A DNA stretch of 64,000 nt from Neonectria sp. B-13 (lineage: Eukaryota; Ascomycota; Sordariomycetes; Hypocreales; Nectriaceae), in the NCBI GenBank assembly GCA_002682825.1, contig NOKP01000001.1, positions 4,157,296 to 4,221,295 on the forward strand. Reading direction: 5' to 3'. Positions 40,922-51,763 of the stretch are shown piece after piece. Each line of letters begins with the position of its first letter. Position 1 is the stretch's first letter. The translations under genes were made by a program, and so were the position numbers. The notes beneath the pieces were generated by a model. That model was not told the origin of the DNA. It ran no database searches and was given only the letters and a program-made list of their open reading frames with translations.

Positions 40922-42998
40922 ATGGATACTGCCAGGGCCTTTTCCCAGATAGGTCAAGAAAACTCGCGTGTTCCCACTTCCCCAGACCTGGATGATGAGC
41001 TCTTCGATTCCTTCTTCGACTGGCAGGGTTACTGTGAATCTACCCGACCTTCAGACCCCGTCTCGCCCTACTTTGGTCGAACATCCACAAGGGATCTGGA
41101 CAAGCTCATCACAGAGATTCCCTCGGTCATTGACTACCTATCTCTTGAAAGATTGGAGTCAGAGTTCCTAAGGATGAAGACTTCCTACTCTCCCAACGAT
41201 GAAGTGGCCACCACGTCCGACTACTCGGGCCAGACGCCGCCTGAGCTCGTCCGGGGTGGAAGCACGTCTCCTTCTGATCACTCCGGCTCTGTCTTCTTGG
41301 AAAGGGCAGATGAAGCCCGCCGCCGTCCTGAGGCTAGCCTTCGAGAGGTTCAGGCCCAGGATGACGAGTGGACCTACCCTCAGACCGCCCCCAACAAGCA
41401 CGCCCCTCGAGGATACCCCCCTCGCCTCCAGGTCCAAGACGACTCGTCTCGGCGACCATTTGACCAGAGCTCCGGTCTCAAACGCCGCCGCTCTGGAAAT
41501 ACCTTGGAAAGGAGACAGAGAGTTGTCTCTGATCCCGACCAGACAGCTGATGTCCGGAAAAGTGGAGCATGTCTCCCATGCCGAGTCACTAAGACCCGTG
41601 TAAGAAAATACTCATATTCTCGAACCGAATTAGGAACTGAGCCAATTTTAGTGTCAAGAAAGTGGCGTCTGTCCTACTTGCCGGAAGGCGTTCCCAGATC
41701 ACTCCCACCTGGTCTGTACTCGTGTTACCCCAGGAGTGGTTTGGCCTGTGATTGGTAGGATTGCTGGTATGTATTCCCCCTTACGGAATGAGACACAATA
41801 ACTAAGACATATCAGATGTTTGGTCAATCAACGCCGCGGAAGAGGAAATTCTCCGCGTGGAACCTCGCTTTTTTACTGGAAAGCCTAGAGAAATCGCCGT
41901 CTTAGTTGCCTCTCGAGACGTCAACTCACCTGCCCTCCACGCAACTATTCAAGCCTACCAATCACAAGACGCTACCAAGGAGAGTCCCAGGAAGGCTGCC
42001 TTTCCTCGGGAAAGGGTTCCTAGCCACCTCGAACTTCAGAAATGGATGGAGGCACAGATTCTGCGCGAGAACAGCTCCCATTTCAAACACCAGCTGCAGA
42101 ACTTTCTTCTTGCCTATTCGGAGGAAGGGTATGGTCTCCCCAAGGTAAGCCCCTATGCGCTCCTGTGTCTTCTGCGTTGGTTATTGACTGGATCCCTAGC
42201 ATGACTTGGTGTCCAAGGTTCACAAAATGAACTGCTTCTTCAGGATCTGGAGAACCCATTCGTTTTCATGCCTCGACCCAAGCAACAAACTGGTCAACGT
42301 GCCATTGACCGTTCAGGCAGAACTGAGATACATTGCACGCAAAGCGCTCGAGTCTCTGGAGCACGACGTATTCAAGCACCTCGATGACTGCGTGGCACAG
42401 CAGGGACCACCAAAGCCCCAGGAGAAGCTGGCCATTTGGGCGAGCATGTGGCAACTGATGTTGATTTACCGAGATCTTCTCACGGCGTTCAAGGCCCAGA
42501 TTTCGCGCATGGGGCCTGGCAATGACCCTGCCATTGGTAAGAAGTCCGAGCAATTATCCTGAAAGAAAGGTTTCTAACAGCGGTAACAGCTCACGCGAAA
42601 TCGCACTACCAGTGGTTGACCGACAAAGTCTTCCCACTCCTGGCAGTCTTCTACCACTACCAGTTCCGAACAAAGAAGAGCCTTGAGATGCCGCTGGATT
42701 GGCTCAAGTCTTCGCCCCACCAAGCAAACCGCACCAAGAGAATTCGCAAGCACGCCAAGGAAATGACGAACTGCAAAAAGGACTTTTGTACGTATCCCAG
42801 AGCCGATCAGACCCTGCCTAGGTTTACTAACCATTGATAGACGAGAATATTCAGCAGTCCAGGGGTGAAATTGACCGCATGATGTGCGTGTTAGTTGTCA
42901 ATCATGAACTGAAGAAGCTCAGTGCCCGGCGACGGGTACCCAAAGGCTCCACCACCAAGTCCAGGAGCAGCCACGATGGCTATGATGATGATGAGTAG
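40922..42998 (+). CDS. Zn2Cys6-type zinc-cluster protein B (tandem paralogue pair)
   Basis: Putative DNA-binding regulator, paralogous to the gene just upstream. Exons 40922-41599, 41652-41766, 41816-42144, 42200-42536, 42590-42787 and 42841-42998 join to 604 aa. Residues 1-205 are disordered with an acidic start (DDELFDSFFDW). The zinc cluster is C217-x2-C220-x6-C227-x5-C233-x2-C236-x11-C248, identical in spacing to gene A; intron 1 again falls just before the third Cys. Shared downstream segments are HDLVSKVHKMNCF and LAIWASMWQLMLIYRDLL. The C-terminal part has a Lys/Arg-rich helix (NRTKRIRKHAKEM) and an acidic end (YDDDE). The first ATG in frame is 40922; the frame is open upstream to a GTG at 40901. 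Intron 4 here has no counterpart in gene A. Confidence 0.78.
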
Positions 42999-43173
42999 TA
43001 GTCACGGATGACGAATTTCGGTCGTTTCAGGTACAAAAGAAAAAAGGTCTTCAATTTGAAAGAAAGGTACTAGGCTACTCCTAGTGGATATGGATATAAT
43101 GACGCTCGCTCACTCGCTCTGAGCACCTGGGTTGGGTTTTACGTCTTTTGGCTGGATTTTATGCGCAAACGAG

Positions 43174-45056
43174 TTATGATTGCAGGTTGATTTTGGCGGA
43201 TACCTTGAAGCTGGGTTTCTTCCCCCCGCTCTTTTTGGCGACTCCCTCCAACAGCTCGATAAGTTCACCGAGGTTGATACCCTCTGTGTGGTCGTTGGAG
43301 GTGACCCCAATCGTTAAGACAAGTTTGTCCTTATCAACGGCTTCCTTGAGCTTCGATGTGATGCTGTGTGATTGTCAGTGCTATACTCTTCCATTGAGGC
43401 AGGGACTGCGTGTGCCACTAACCTGATAGCCTTCTTCACCTGATCCACGCTCTTTGGGAACGCTGGGAGAACGTGCGCAACCACGTCGGCCACGGCGCCA
43501 ATGTAACCGGCCCAGGCAGGCGAGTCCTTGCTCCTGTTCTCCACGATACTAGATAGTCCCTTGAAGCGTTTGGCGTCTAGGGGACCCAAGTTGCCGCCCC
43601 AGCGAGCAGACGCAGTCAGGGCCAGGAGAGCCCGGCCCACGTGTGTGAGCCCGGGAGCTTCAGCATCGCGGGAGATGGCATGGTTCAAGGCATAGGAGGT
43701 GTTGGTGTCGTCGTCGTAGCCCGCCCGGCCCCAGATATCCCGGACGAACAGGGCGCCGAGACCGGCCGTGAAGACGGTCGGGGTGTCGGAGAAGTCGATG
43801 CCACTTGGCAAAGCATCCTGGATGAGTTGCGAAACGGCCTCGAGGATCGGCCTCTCCTCGGGAGAGACGGTGGCCAGGACATCCAGGGGGTTGCTCTCGC
43901 GAATATCCTCCGGAAGCTTCATCATCAGAGCGCCCTGGCGGTTCGACCCGGCGCTAAAAGTAACGTCCTTGATGTTGGGCACCGTCTTGATGAAGGACTC
44001 GATGACGGTAACAATGGCCGGGAACTGCTCGCGGCGGCGCTTGGATAGGCCGAAGATGCGGTCCTTCTCTTCTTTGTTGACGCGGAGCTGCTCTTTGGTA
44101 TCCTTGAAGAGCTTGCCCGGCGCGGTGTAGCCGTTGGAAGACGGGATCGGGTAGGGGCTGGTCTTGTCATTGTGCATGAGCATACTGCCGTAGCCGCGGA
44201 AGCCACCGCCGCACATGTACACCTTGACCTTGGAGTGCTTGTCGCCGTTCTTGTAGGCTGTCTTGATGGCGTTGAGGACGGGGAACTGGTCGCAAAGGGC
44301 GGCGTAGGCTTGCAGCATTTTGGCGTCAAGCTGGTCGAGGGCCTGGGTGCGAACCTCCTCAGGCTGGCTGAGGATATCCATGAGTCTGGCGGCTCCAAAC
44401 TCCATACTGACGCCGGCCTTCGCTGCCGCGAGTGCGTAGTCCTCCTGGTTCGTGTCCACCCAGGTCATCTGGACGCTGCCGCCGCCGAGGTCCATGAACA
44501 GGGCGCCGCCGTCAACGTTGACCAAGCCGCTCCGGACGCCCATGACGGCACCGCAGAGGGTCTCCACCGCGCCCTGGAGGACACTCACGTTGAGCCCTTT
44601 GGGGTTCTCCTTGGTTCCCTGCTTAAGGGCCTCGGCCAGTTTGCCGCCGTTTTCGGCGGTGCGCATGGCCTGGGTGGCGAGGATGAGGAACTGGTCGTCC
44701 GGGACGCCATAATCGACAGAGATGGATTTGAACTTGTTGAGAGTAGCGGTGACCAGGGCGATGGTCTCCGGCGGGAAGACGTTCTTGTTCTTAAGAAGAA
44801 CATCATAGAGGGAGATTGCGGCCCGGTCTGCGTAGACGGGGAGCAGGAGGCGGGTGGTGGGTGCTGCTAGGGAAGTGATGGAGAAGCGGATGCCATTGCT
44901 AGAAGAAAGCGGTTAGTTGAGGAAGACGGGCGATGAGCAATCAGATGGGGAAGCATACCTGCCCATATCAACAATGGCGTAGAGCTGGCTCTTGGCGTTG
45001 GGGTCCCATGGCGTGAGCGTCTCCGTGTAGTTGGAGAGTTCGACTGCGGTGGCCAT
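43174..45056 (-). CDS. rtg2: RTG2-like retrograde regulation protein (Ppx/GppA phosphatase fold)
   Basis: Fungal Rtg2-type protein of the Ppx/GppA (actin-like ATPase) superfamily. In yeast Rtg2 relays mitochondrial dysfunction to the retrograde response and links to nitrogen regulation. Minus-strand exons 45056-44959, 44898-43423 and 43363-43174 give 587 aa, close to yeast Rtg2 (588). The phosphate-1 motif IVDMGSNGIRFSI spans the exon 1/2 junction at about residues 28-40. LATQAMRTAENG follows, then phosphate-2 FMDLGGGSVQMTW near 165-176. The central part contains KVYMCGGGFRGYGSML and FSAGSNRQGALM. The C-terminal domain includes ALNHAISRDAEAPGLTHVGRALLAL and ends SFKVSAKINLQS. Both introns (60 and 59 nt) have canonical borders. 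The 3' end faces zinc-cluster gene B 175 bases away. Confidence 0.93.
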
Positions 45057-45649
45057 GGTGAGTGCCGGCTGGCCACGGAGGGTGCTATGGAACACTTGGG
45101 ATGGGGGTCGCGTTGGTAATGCGGGGTTTGAGGAAAGGAGGAGGAGAGGCGATTTGCGTGTGAGTGAGTGGGTGGTGGGAACATTTGCGAGGATAACGTC
45201 CTCTTTATATAGGCTTCTCCTTTGGTGTGAGATGGGTGTTTGTACAAGTGAGATGCGATGGAGGTTGCGAGGCGGGACGGCACGCACTCCGTCTTCGTGG
45301 AGCCGCATGAGTAGGGCTTGGCGCTGCCGCAGCGGCCCCGGAGACTGAGGCCGATATGGGGCCGAGTCGGGACGCCAATGGTGGGTGGAACACGGGCCGA
45401 GGTGGGCACATCCCAGTACAGAGAGACCATCCCGGGGGCGAGACCGAGGAAGATGAGACATCAGCCGGGTAGACGCGAAGTCTTCGATGGATCGTTTGTC
45501 TTATTCACGTGTGCTTTCCGAGGTGGTTGGCTGGTGGCGACGCCTCACCATCGAAGAGTTGTCCCATCAGCTTCTCCCTCGCTGTGTGATGTGATGTGCA
45601 CGACGTCACAATGGAGTCCGGCCGGCACGCGGGCGCACGCGAAGTTGCA

Positions 45650-45676
45650 CTCGCAGCTCGCAGCTCGCAGCTCGCC
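45650..45676. repeat. Heptanucleotide repeat (CTCGCAG)n
   Basis: Three perfect CTCGCAG units plus a partial fourth, intergenic. Confidence 0.9.
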
Positions 45677-46394
45677 ACCGCGGTCGCCGCTGAGATGGCC
45701 TACAGTAGGCTGAGAGATGTGTAGTCAGTGTGTGCAGTGCAGCGGGAGGCAAGTGCCCGAGAGGATGGAATGCATTCTTCTTGGATGTGCATGAACCAGA
45801 GGTTGCAAGACGGGAGACCTGCTTGCCGGCCCGTGGATAGGACAAGGAACCGGCCGTGTTGGCATCATCATCGCCAGCTGACACTATTTGGGAAACATGG
45901 CACACGATCGCCACAGCCACGACATACCTCGAGTCTTGGTCGTCTTGCTGCTGTCTCAGTCGCGCCCTAGCTGGGTTTGCCCGACGACGGTACACCAGCC
46001 CAGCCCTCCTCTCTCGACCACTGTGCGCAGACTACATACATACGTGCCTTCAACCAATGTCCCACCCAAACCTGGTTCGAAGAAAAAGGGATGATTGATT
46101 CCTGGTCGCCGCCAGAAAGTCCCAAACTGCGCAAAACCCCAGCAAGCGCCGGCAAATGGGCGATAGTGCGGCGGTGAGTGGAGGGCCCCCAGTGCTCGAC
46201 ATCTTGGAAGCGAGGAGGTACCTGCGTGGCCCGTCCTGTATGTCTCAGTCCCCCCCCTTACAGTGGATGATGGCTGGCTGGGACAGGCCCTTTCAGGCTG
46301 TTCAGGGGGGGTTCCTTTGGAGAGACATCGATCCATCCCACTGCAGCGCACAGCCAGCCCGACGCCCTCAAACCTCACGCCTCAACGCCCGTCT

Positions 46395-46419
46395 TGTGTT
46401 TGTGTTTGTGTTTGTGTTT
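46395..46419. repeat. Hexanucleotide repeat (TGTGTT)4
   Basis: Four perfect tandem TGTGTT units, closely followed by CTCTG pentamers at about 46431-46452. Confidence 0.9.
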
Positions 46420-47882
46420 CTGTTCAGCTCCGCTCTGCTCTGCTCTGCTCTCGCCCAACGAAAGGCCAAGTCTTGTGATCAAAACAAGAAACGCGATTGA
46501 CGCGATTGGGACTGCGGCTGACATCCCTTGTGGTCCCCCGTCCTCCCCCCGCTCACAGAGTACTATGTAGACAAGCAGCCAGCAGCCAGCAGACGAGATG
46601 ACATGATGTGACGATGCGCCTCGCCTCGCCTCGTCTCGTTTGAAAAGACAGCGGGGAAAAGGTCCTTCCATGTCGATCCCAGCTCCTCAGCTCAGCTCGG
46701 AAGTACCTTGCCTTACCTGCTAGCTGGCCTGTCGACCTTAGTTCCCAAGCCTCCCTACCCCGTGCAGTCCAACCAGCTCCTCGACACAGCCATGTATATA
46801 CATGAAAGGAGGCGGGAATGCTCGCCGGGTCTGCAAGACTGCGAGCCTGCATCGCATCAGGCCAACGCACATGCGTGATGCGTCGCACCAAGAAGCCCTC
46901 CGCGCTGGATCTGATCTGACAGGCTCACAGGCTCACGCCCCGGGGCTGTTGCTCCCGCGAAGTCGTATCCACTTGTCAAAACAACACAAAAACAAACAAA
47001 ACAAAACAAGAGAAAGTAAATAAAGGCTTTTTCGAGGCGCTGCCGCGGTGGAATGTCTGAGACGACGCGACGAGGGGAAGCGGAGCGGCGCCCAACGTCA
47101 ATGACATCGTGCGAACACATAGAAGTAGTGTCCCGCACCGTAGCTTGCATGTGGGTTACAGCAGCGAAAGTTGGTGAGAGCGAGTTCGGCGAGCAACTTG
47201 AAACGAAAGCAGCAGCTATCTGGTTTTGCGACAAACACGACGTAATGCTATCCCCAACACGCGTAAGAACGACATCGTCATGACAGGTGCAGAGGAGGGT
47301 GCTGCAAAGGTGGCGTGGGTCGAAATGTGCCCGGCAAGTGGCGGGAGTTGCAGATACTTTCTTCACTTGGTAGGTTTGAGTCTTGACGAGGCTTGACCAA
47401 CGAAGTGGAACATTGGCCTAGCTCCTCCTGGCTGACCAACTTGACCCCCATGCCCCGACCGTTAGCATTGTACGAGGGACGCAAGACGATCAGGACATGT
47501 CACTTTTCGAAGTCGGCCGTCGGTTGACGATGGCCGCTGTCAAGACGGCGACAGAGGAGACAGGAGACGAGGACTGGGGAATGGGGACGGCTTCTAGCCG
47601 AATGCGGCTGGGATCGGCAGACGGGCGTCTACCTGTCGAGAAGCGGTAGTCCCCTGTTCCACGCTCCGTATTCCCATGGCCCAAGCCCACGGCCCCCCCA
47701 TGCATGATCCACGTCCCCTCTGTGGTCGACAATCCCACAAAGGTCCAGAGGGCTTGTAAGTTGTGCCATGCCCTGGAGGCTGGAGCTGGAGAGGGCGCGA
47801 CTCGTCGGCTCGCCCGTCAGCTGGTCAGTCACACGGTAGCACTGAAGCACGGCCATCAGGTTCGTCGGCAGGGACGAGGAGT

Positions 47883-47981
47883 GGGAGGAGGAGGAGGAGG
47901 TTGTGGTTGTGGTGGTGGTAGTGGCGGCGGCGGCGGCGGCGGCGGAAGGGGTTGCGATCTAACGGCTTCACCGCATGTCTC

Positions 47982-48012
<31 letters not shown>

Positions 48013-48058
48013 TGGTGTTTGAAAACCAGCGGCGCCTTCGTCCGTCCGTCCGTCCGTC
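47883..48058. repeat. Compound microsatellite: GGA/GGT/GGC, then CT, then GTCC
   Basis: A purine-rich trinucleotide tract (47883-47946), a CT dinucleotide tract (about 47978-48012) and (GTCC)5 (48039-48058) lie within 180 bases. Together they create a long spurious frame. Confidence 0.9.
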
Positions 48059-49300
48059 TGTCTCATCTCGCCATCATCTTAGCACGAATCGTCCCGTCAA
48101 TTGAGCAAGTGACGTTTACTGCCTGGCTTTGGTTGGTTCGCAGGCCCCCAAGCAAGCACACCAGCGCTGATGCATACCCATCCGCACCCGCATCGACAAC
48201 GACAACGAAAGGGTGTGTGCGAGTCTTTGGCTCGCAAGTCCGGTTTTCCCTCTCTGTTCTTCCGGCTCTGATTTGTCCCTGGCCTCTGGAGCTAAGGCGG
48301 CTTCGGTGGGCTCCATGTGCAGCCATGGCCCCTCCCACCCAGCCTTTGCTCAAGCTTCGCAACCGCCGAGCCGCCGCCACAAGTGACGCAGCTAGCTACT
48401 TAGCTGTATGTCTGTCTTCTGCACGATCGGTCTTGCAAAACGGCACGACTTTATTAAATCACTCGCTTCCTTCTTTGAGCATCCGTTTATCCTGAGGTTT
48501 TAGCAGACAGGATGAAGAGGGCTCAGACCATTTAAAAACCGAACATAAGCACTCAACACCGATCATACATAGAGAATACTTTGGTGAGTGGTGCTTTGGG
48601 TTGTAACATGTGTGACGGAGGGGTCGAATCCCAGCGGCCACCTGTGACGCGTCCATGCGCGTGTTTTTCGCGTCTCCTCACCACGCGTCTTGGACCGCAG
48701 AGATTTCTCCAAGTAGTTATGCCTTCTTTTCTGGGAAAGGTAGGTATCGACCGGTCGCCGGATGAATGAACTTGAAGCCATTGCATTGATATGATGGAAC
48801 ACAGAGGGCGTTTGTTGAAGTATATCTGACCTGACGGCCACCATCGTCAAGTCCCGAATCGTAACCTGCACCCCATGCTGCTGGCTGCGCATCATCATCA
48901 TCATTATCCATCCTCGACCCCTCATTTGCAGTGCTAACTTAAGGTGTATTCCCCATTCCCGGTTCCGCTTCAGACCGAGTCTTTGCTCCTGCATCGCTTG
49001 CTCGGCCGGACTGTTTCTCTTGCCGCCGACCTGCATTTGCACATTCAATCACACCCGCGCCCGCGCCCAAAGTGTCCCTTAAACGCCTTTTGGACCCTAG
49101 AATCAACCCTAACACCGTTTTAACCTGTCCGTCCTGGAGCTCACCTCCCGCCGCTTATCCCGGTATGCCCATTGATCAGTGAGTGAGAGGCTGAGTTCGC
49201 TTGCCGCCGTCGTCGTGGCCGCCGACTTGGTCGCCCAAAGTAGTCAGTCTCACCTTGTCCAAGAGAAGGCCTCGACCCCACCCACCACCAACCACTAATA

Positions 49301-49320
49301 AACTAAACTAAACTAAACTA
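49301..49320. repeat. Pentanucleotide repeat (AACTA)4
   Basis: Four perfect tandem AACTA units in intergenic DNA. Confidence 0.9.
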
Positions 49321-51763
49321 CGAATACCATGGTGTAAGTATTCGTATCGTATCGTCGGTTCTGGAGCGTCGGCTGGTGCCAAGTGTAACACACTGGGAAT
49401 CGAGCTGCGCTGGCTTTTGTCTCACTCTCAACCACAACAAGGGCCACAACAACAAGAGTCACTGGCCAGATCCAGCTTCTGGTCGCGTTCGACTCCAAAC
49501 AACGCGTCTGCCGTAGTCTGGGGGTGTGGACTTGCAAGCCGCTGGCCCTCAGCCATCCACAGTCGTACGTAGCATGGGGCCCATGAGGGGGGGGGAGCGA
49601 GCTATTGCTGCTGCTTGGGCCGTGGAAGCTGTCGAATCTGTGGACGAAGTCCGGAGTATGCAGCTCCCGGCTTGTCGTGGTGCGTCCCGCGGCCACTCCC
49701 ACGCGCCTGGCCGTGCGTAACACTGGCTGCTCGCTTCCTGTTCAGGATGCGATTGATTGTGGGATTGCCCAGAAGCCTCGAGGACATGGTGCAGACTGGA
49801 GTTGGTTGCAGAACGCACGACGCAGACAAGAGACGCAGGCAGGGGACGCAGGCGTTCGACAAGGGACGGTATCGTACATACATATACTTTGTACATTACT
49901 GTCGTAGCTTCGCATTCATCACCCATCGCGCGTCACATCACAGACCAGTGAGGGGTGTGAGGATGGACATCGTGGACTTTTGACATTCGCTACCCTATGT
50001 TCTGTCCAGTTTACGCGACAACTTCAGGTTGACTCGGGCTGTCACATCCCCGTCTCCGAACTGGATTCCGCGGCCTCGTAACTGCTCTCGCCTGGGCTCT
50101 CTCCACGGAACCCCTACTATGTAAAACCAGACCTGTCCTGTCTCTGCCACTTTACCACTATCAGGGCCCCTGCTCGCCGGCACGTCCCATCGTCCAACGT
50201 GCCCTCTCGCCGACTGACCGCCGCTTGATCGACTCTTGCGACGGGCGCTGCCGGAGTGGAACTCTGCCAAGGGCGTGGCTGCTAGCTCACTGCGCCTGTT
50301 GGGGGGGCTTGCCAGGGGGGGTCGAGCACACCCGTGGGCGCCAGAGGGTACCAGGCACTGGTGCCATGGTGAAGTACCTCGAATGCCTGCTAGCAGCCGC
50401 TGGAAACCCTGAAACAAGGCTGGGGGGACAGCTTTTGAATTGCGACTGGAGAGCTGTGGAGCGTACCGGTGGTCCCAGGAAGTGACGGGAGGTACAAAGC
50501 ATGGGAGGTACCGGCAGAGGTTCAGCGTCGTAGGGTTCGCGCCACCCGCTGTTCACCTACGGGCTACTAAACTAGGTGCTGTTGGCCCACCTGGACGGCC
50601 CATGCGACGGCTCTGGACGGTGCTGCGATGTGCTGTGCTGCGCTGCGCTGGGTGTGTGGAGGGTACTTACCTGCCGTCGGTACTTTGGGCTACCAGGTAC
50701 TTGGCTCTGGTGAGGCCGGGGCCACAGTGGGAGCCACCTCGCCTCAGAACCTGGAGGATAAGGCAAGGCACCAGATGTACCTGTAGGTAGACGTGTGCTC
50801 CGTACCTACTTACAGCTTCCATGTGCCAGCTGGACGTCCCCCAATACATAGCGCACACACCTCCCACCCGCCACACCCACCCACCTTCACTCCGTCGCCC
50901 TTCTTCTTCCCTTCCCTTCCTCTTCACCTTTCCCCCATTCCAGTCTCTCGTTTGCGCCCATCCCCTTCCCGTGTTTCCCGTCCCATCGTGCCTCCTCTGT
51001 GCCTCTGTGCCGTCTACCGGCCGGGTGACTTGAGCTGAGCTGCCAACAATTTCTTTTGCTGGCCGCCTGTCAGTTTTATGTCTGTGTGTCTGTGCCTGTC
51101 CAACTTGGGACACACCACGACTGCGACAGAGCGCGCGCGCGAGTGAGTACTGAGTACTCTTGCGACCAGGCGCTTTCCTCAACCGCAACCACAACCACTT
51201 CCTCAACCACAATTACAACCACGGCTACGACATCACGACAACGGCGGCACCAACACATCTCAACAATAGCACCCTTATTTCACTTGTTTATCTGGCCTCG
51301 CACACTCATACACAACACTACCCGAAATAGCTCGACTCCCCAACTACCCGCGACGATCCCCCATTTCCTTGTGTTATTCTTCACGCGTCGCCTCTCTCCG
51401 CCGTGCGGAGCCATCGCCCATCCTCCCCTGGCACTTGAAAAGAGCCTTCTTACACGCCTGAGTCAATCTGGACTATTGATTTGACCCCCGTGGACGACGC
51501 CCACTTTTAACCTTTCGTCCCCGGCAGCGACGTTGCTTGATAACTCAACTCTAATCGCAATTCTGGACCTCTTCCAGCACCATCACCAGTACCACAGCTT
51601 CGCGTGACGCCGAGCAATATCTAAGACATTGCTGTCACGTCCCGAAACACCCAGCTTGTGTCCTTTTGCCGCAGCCCATCGCTACTCCGCTCGCCTACTT
51701 ATACCCCGGCGCCGCCAGCTCTGCGCGACATCACCACCGAACCGCATACCTCATTGCTCCACC

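Larger units (their letters stand above)
45057..51763. other. 6.7-kb region without recognisable genes between divergent genes
   Basis: It lies between the start of the RTG2-like gene (-) and the conserved protein gene at 51764 (+). Long frames here (for example 47704-48495, +) are driven by microsatellites and have no domain character. It contains CT, GGA/GGC, GTCC, AACTA, TGTGTT and CTCGCAG repeats, and a strongly CT-rich final kilobase that is probably leader. I see no tRNA, 5S rRNA or transposon signature. Confidence 0.55.

Noticed and set aside
47704..48495. 263-codon plus-strand frame
   Set aside because: Held open by GGA/GGC, CT and GTCC microsatellites; poly-Gly and Ser-Leu runs with no domain.
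48563..48660. tRNA-like B box (GGTCGAATCCC)
   Set aside because: No matching A box, acceptor stem or cloverleaf could be built around it.
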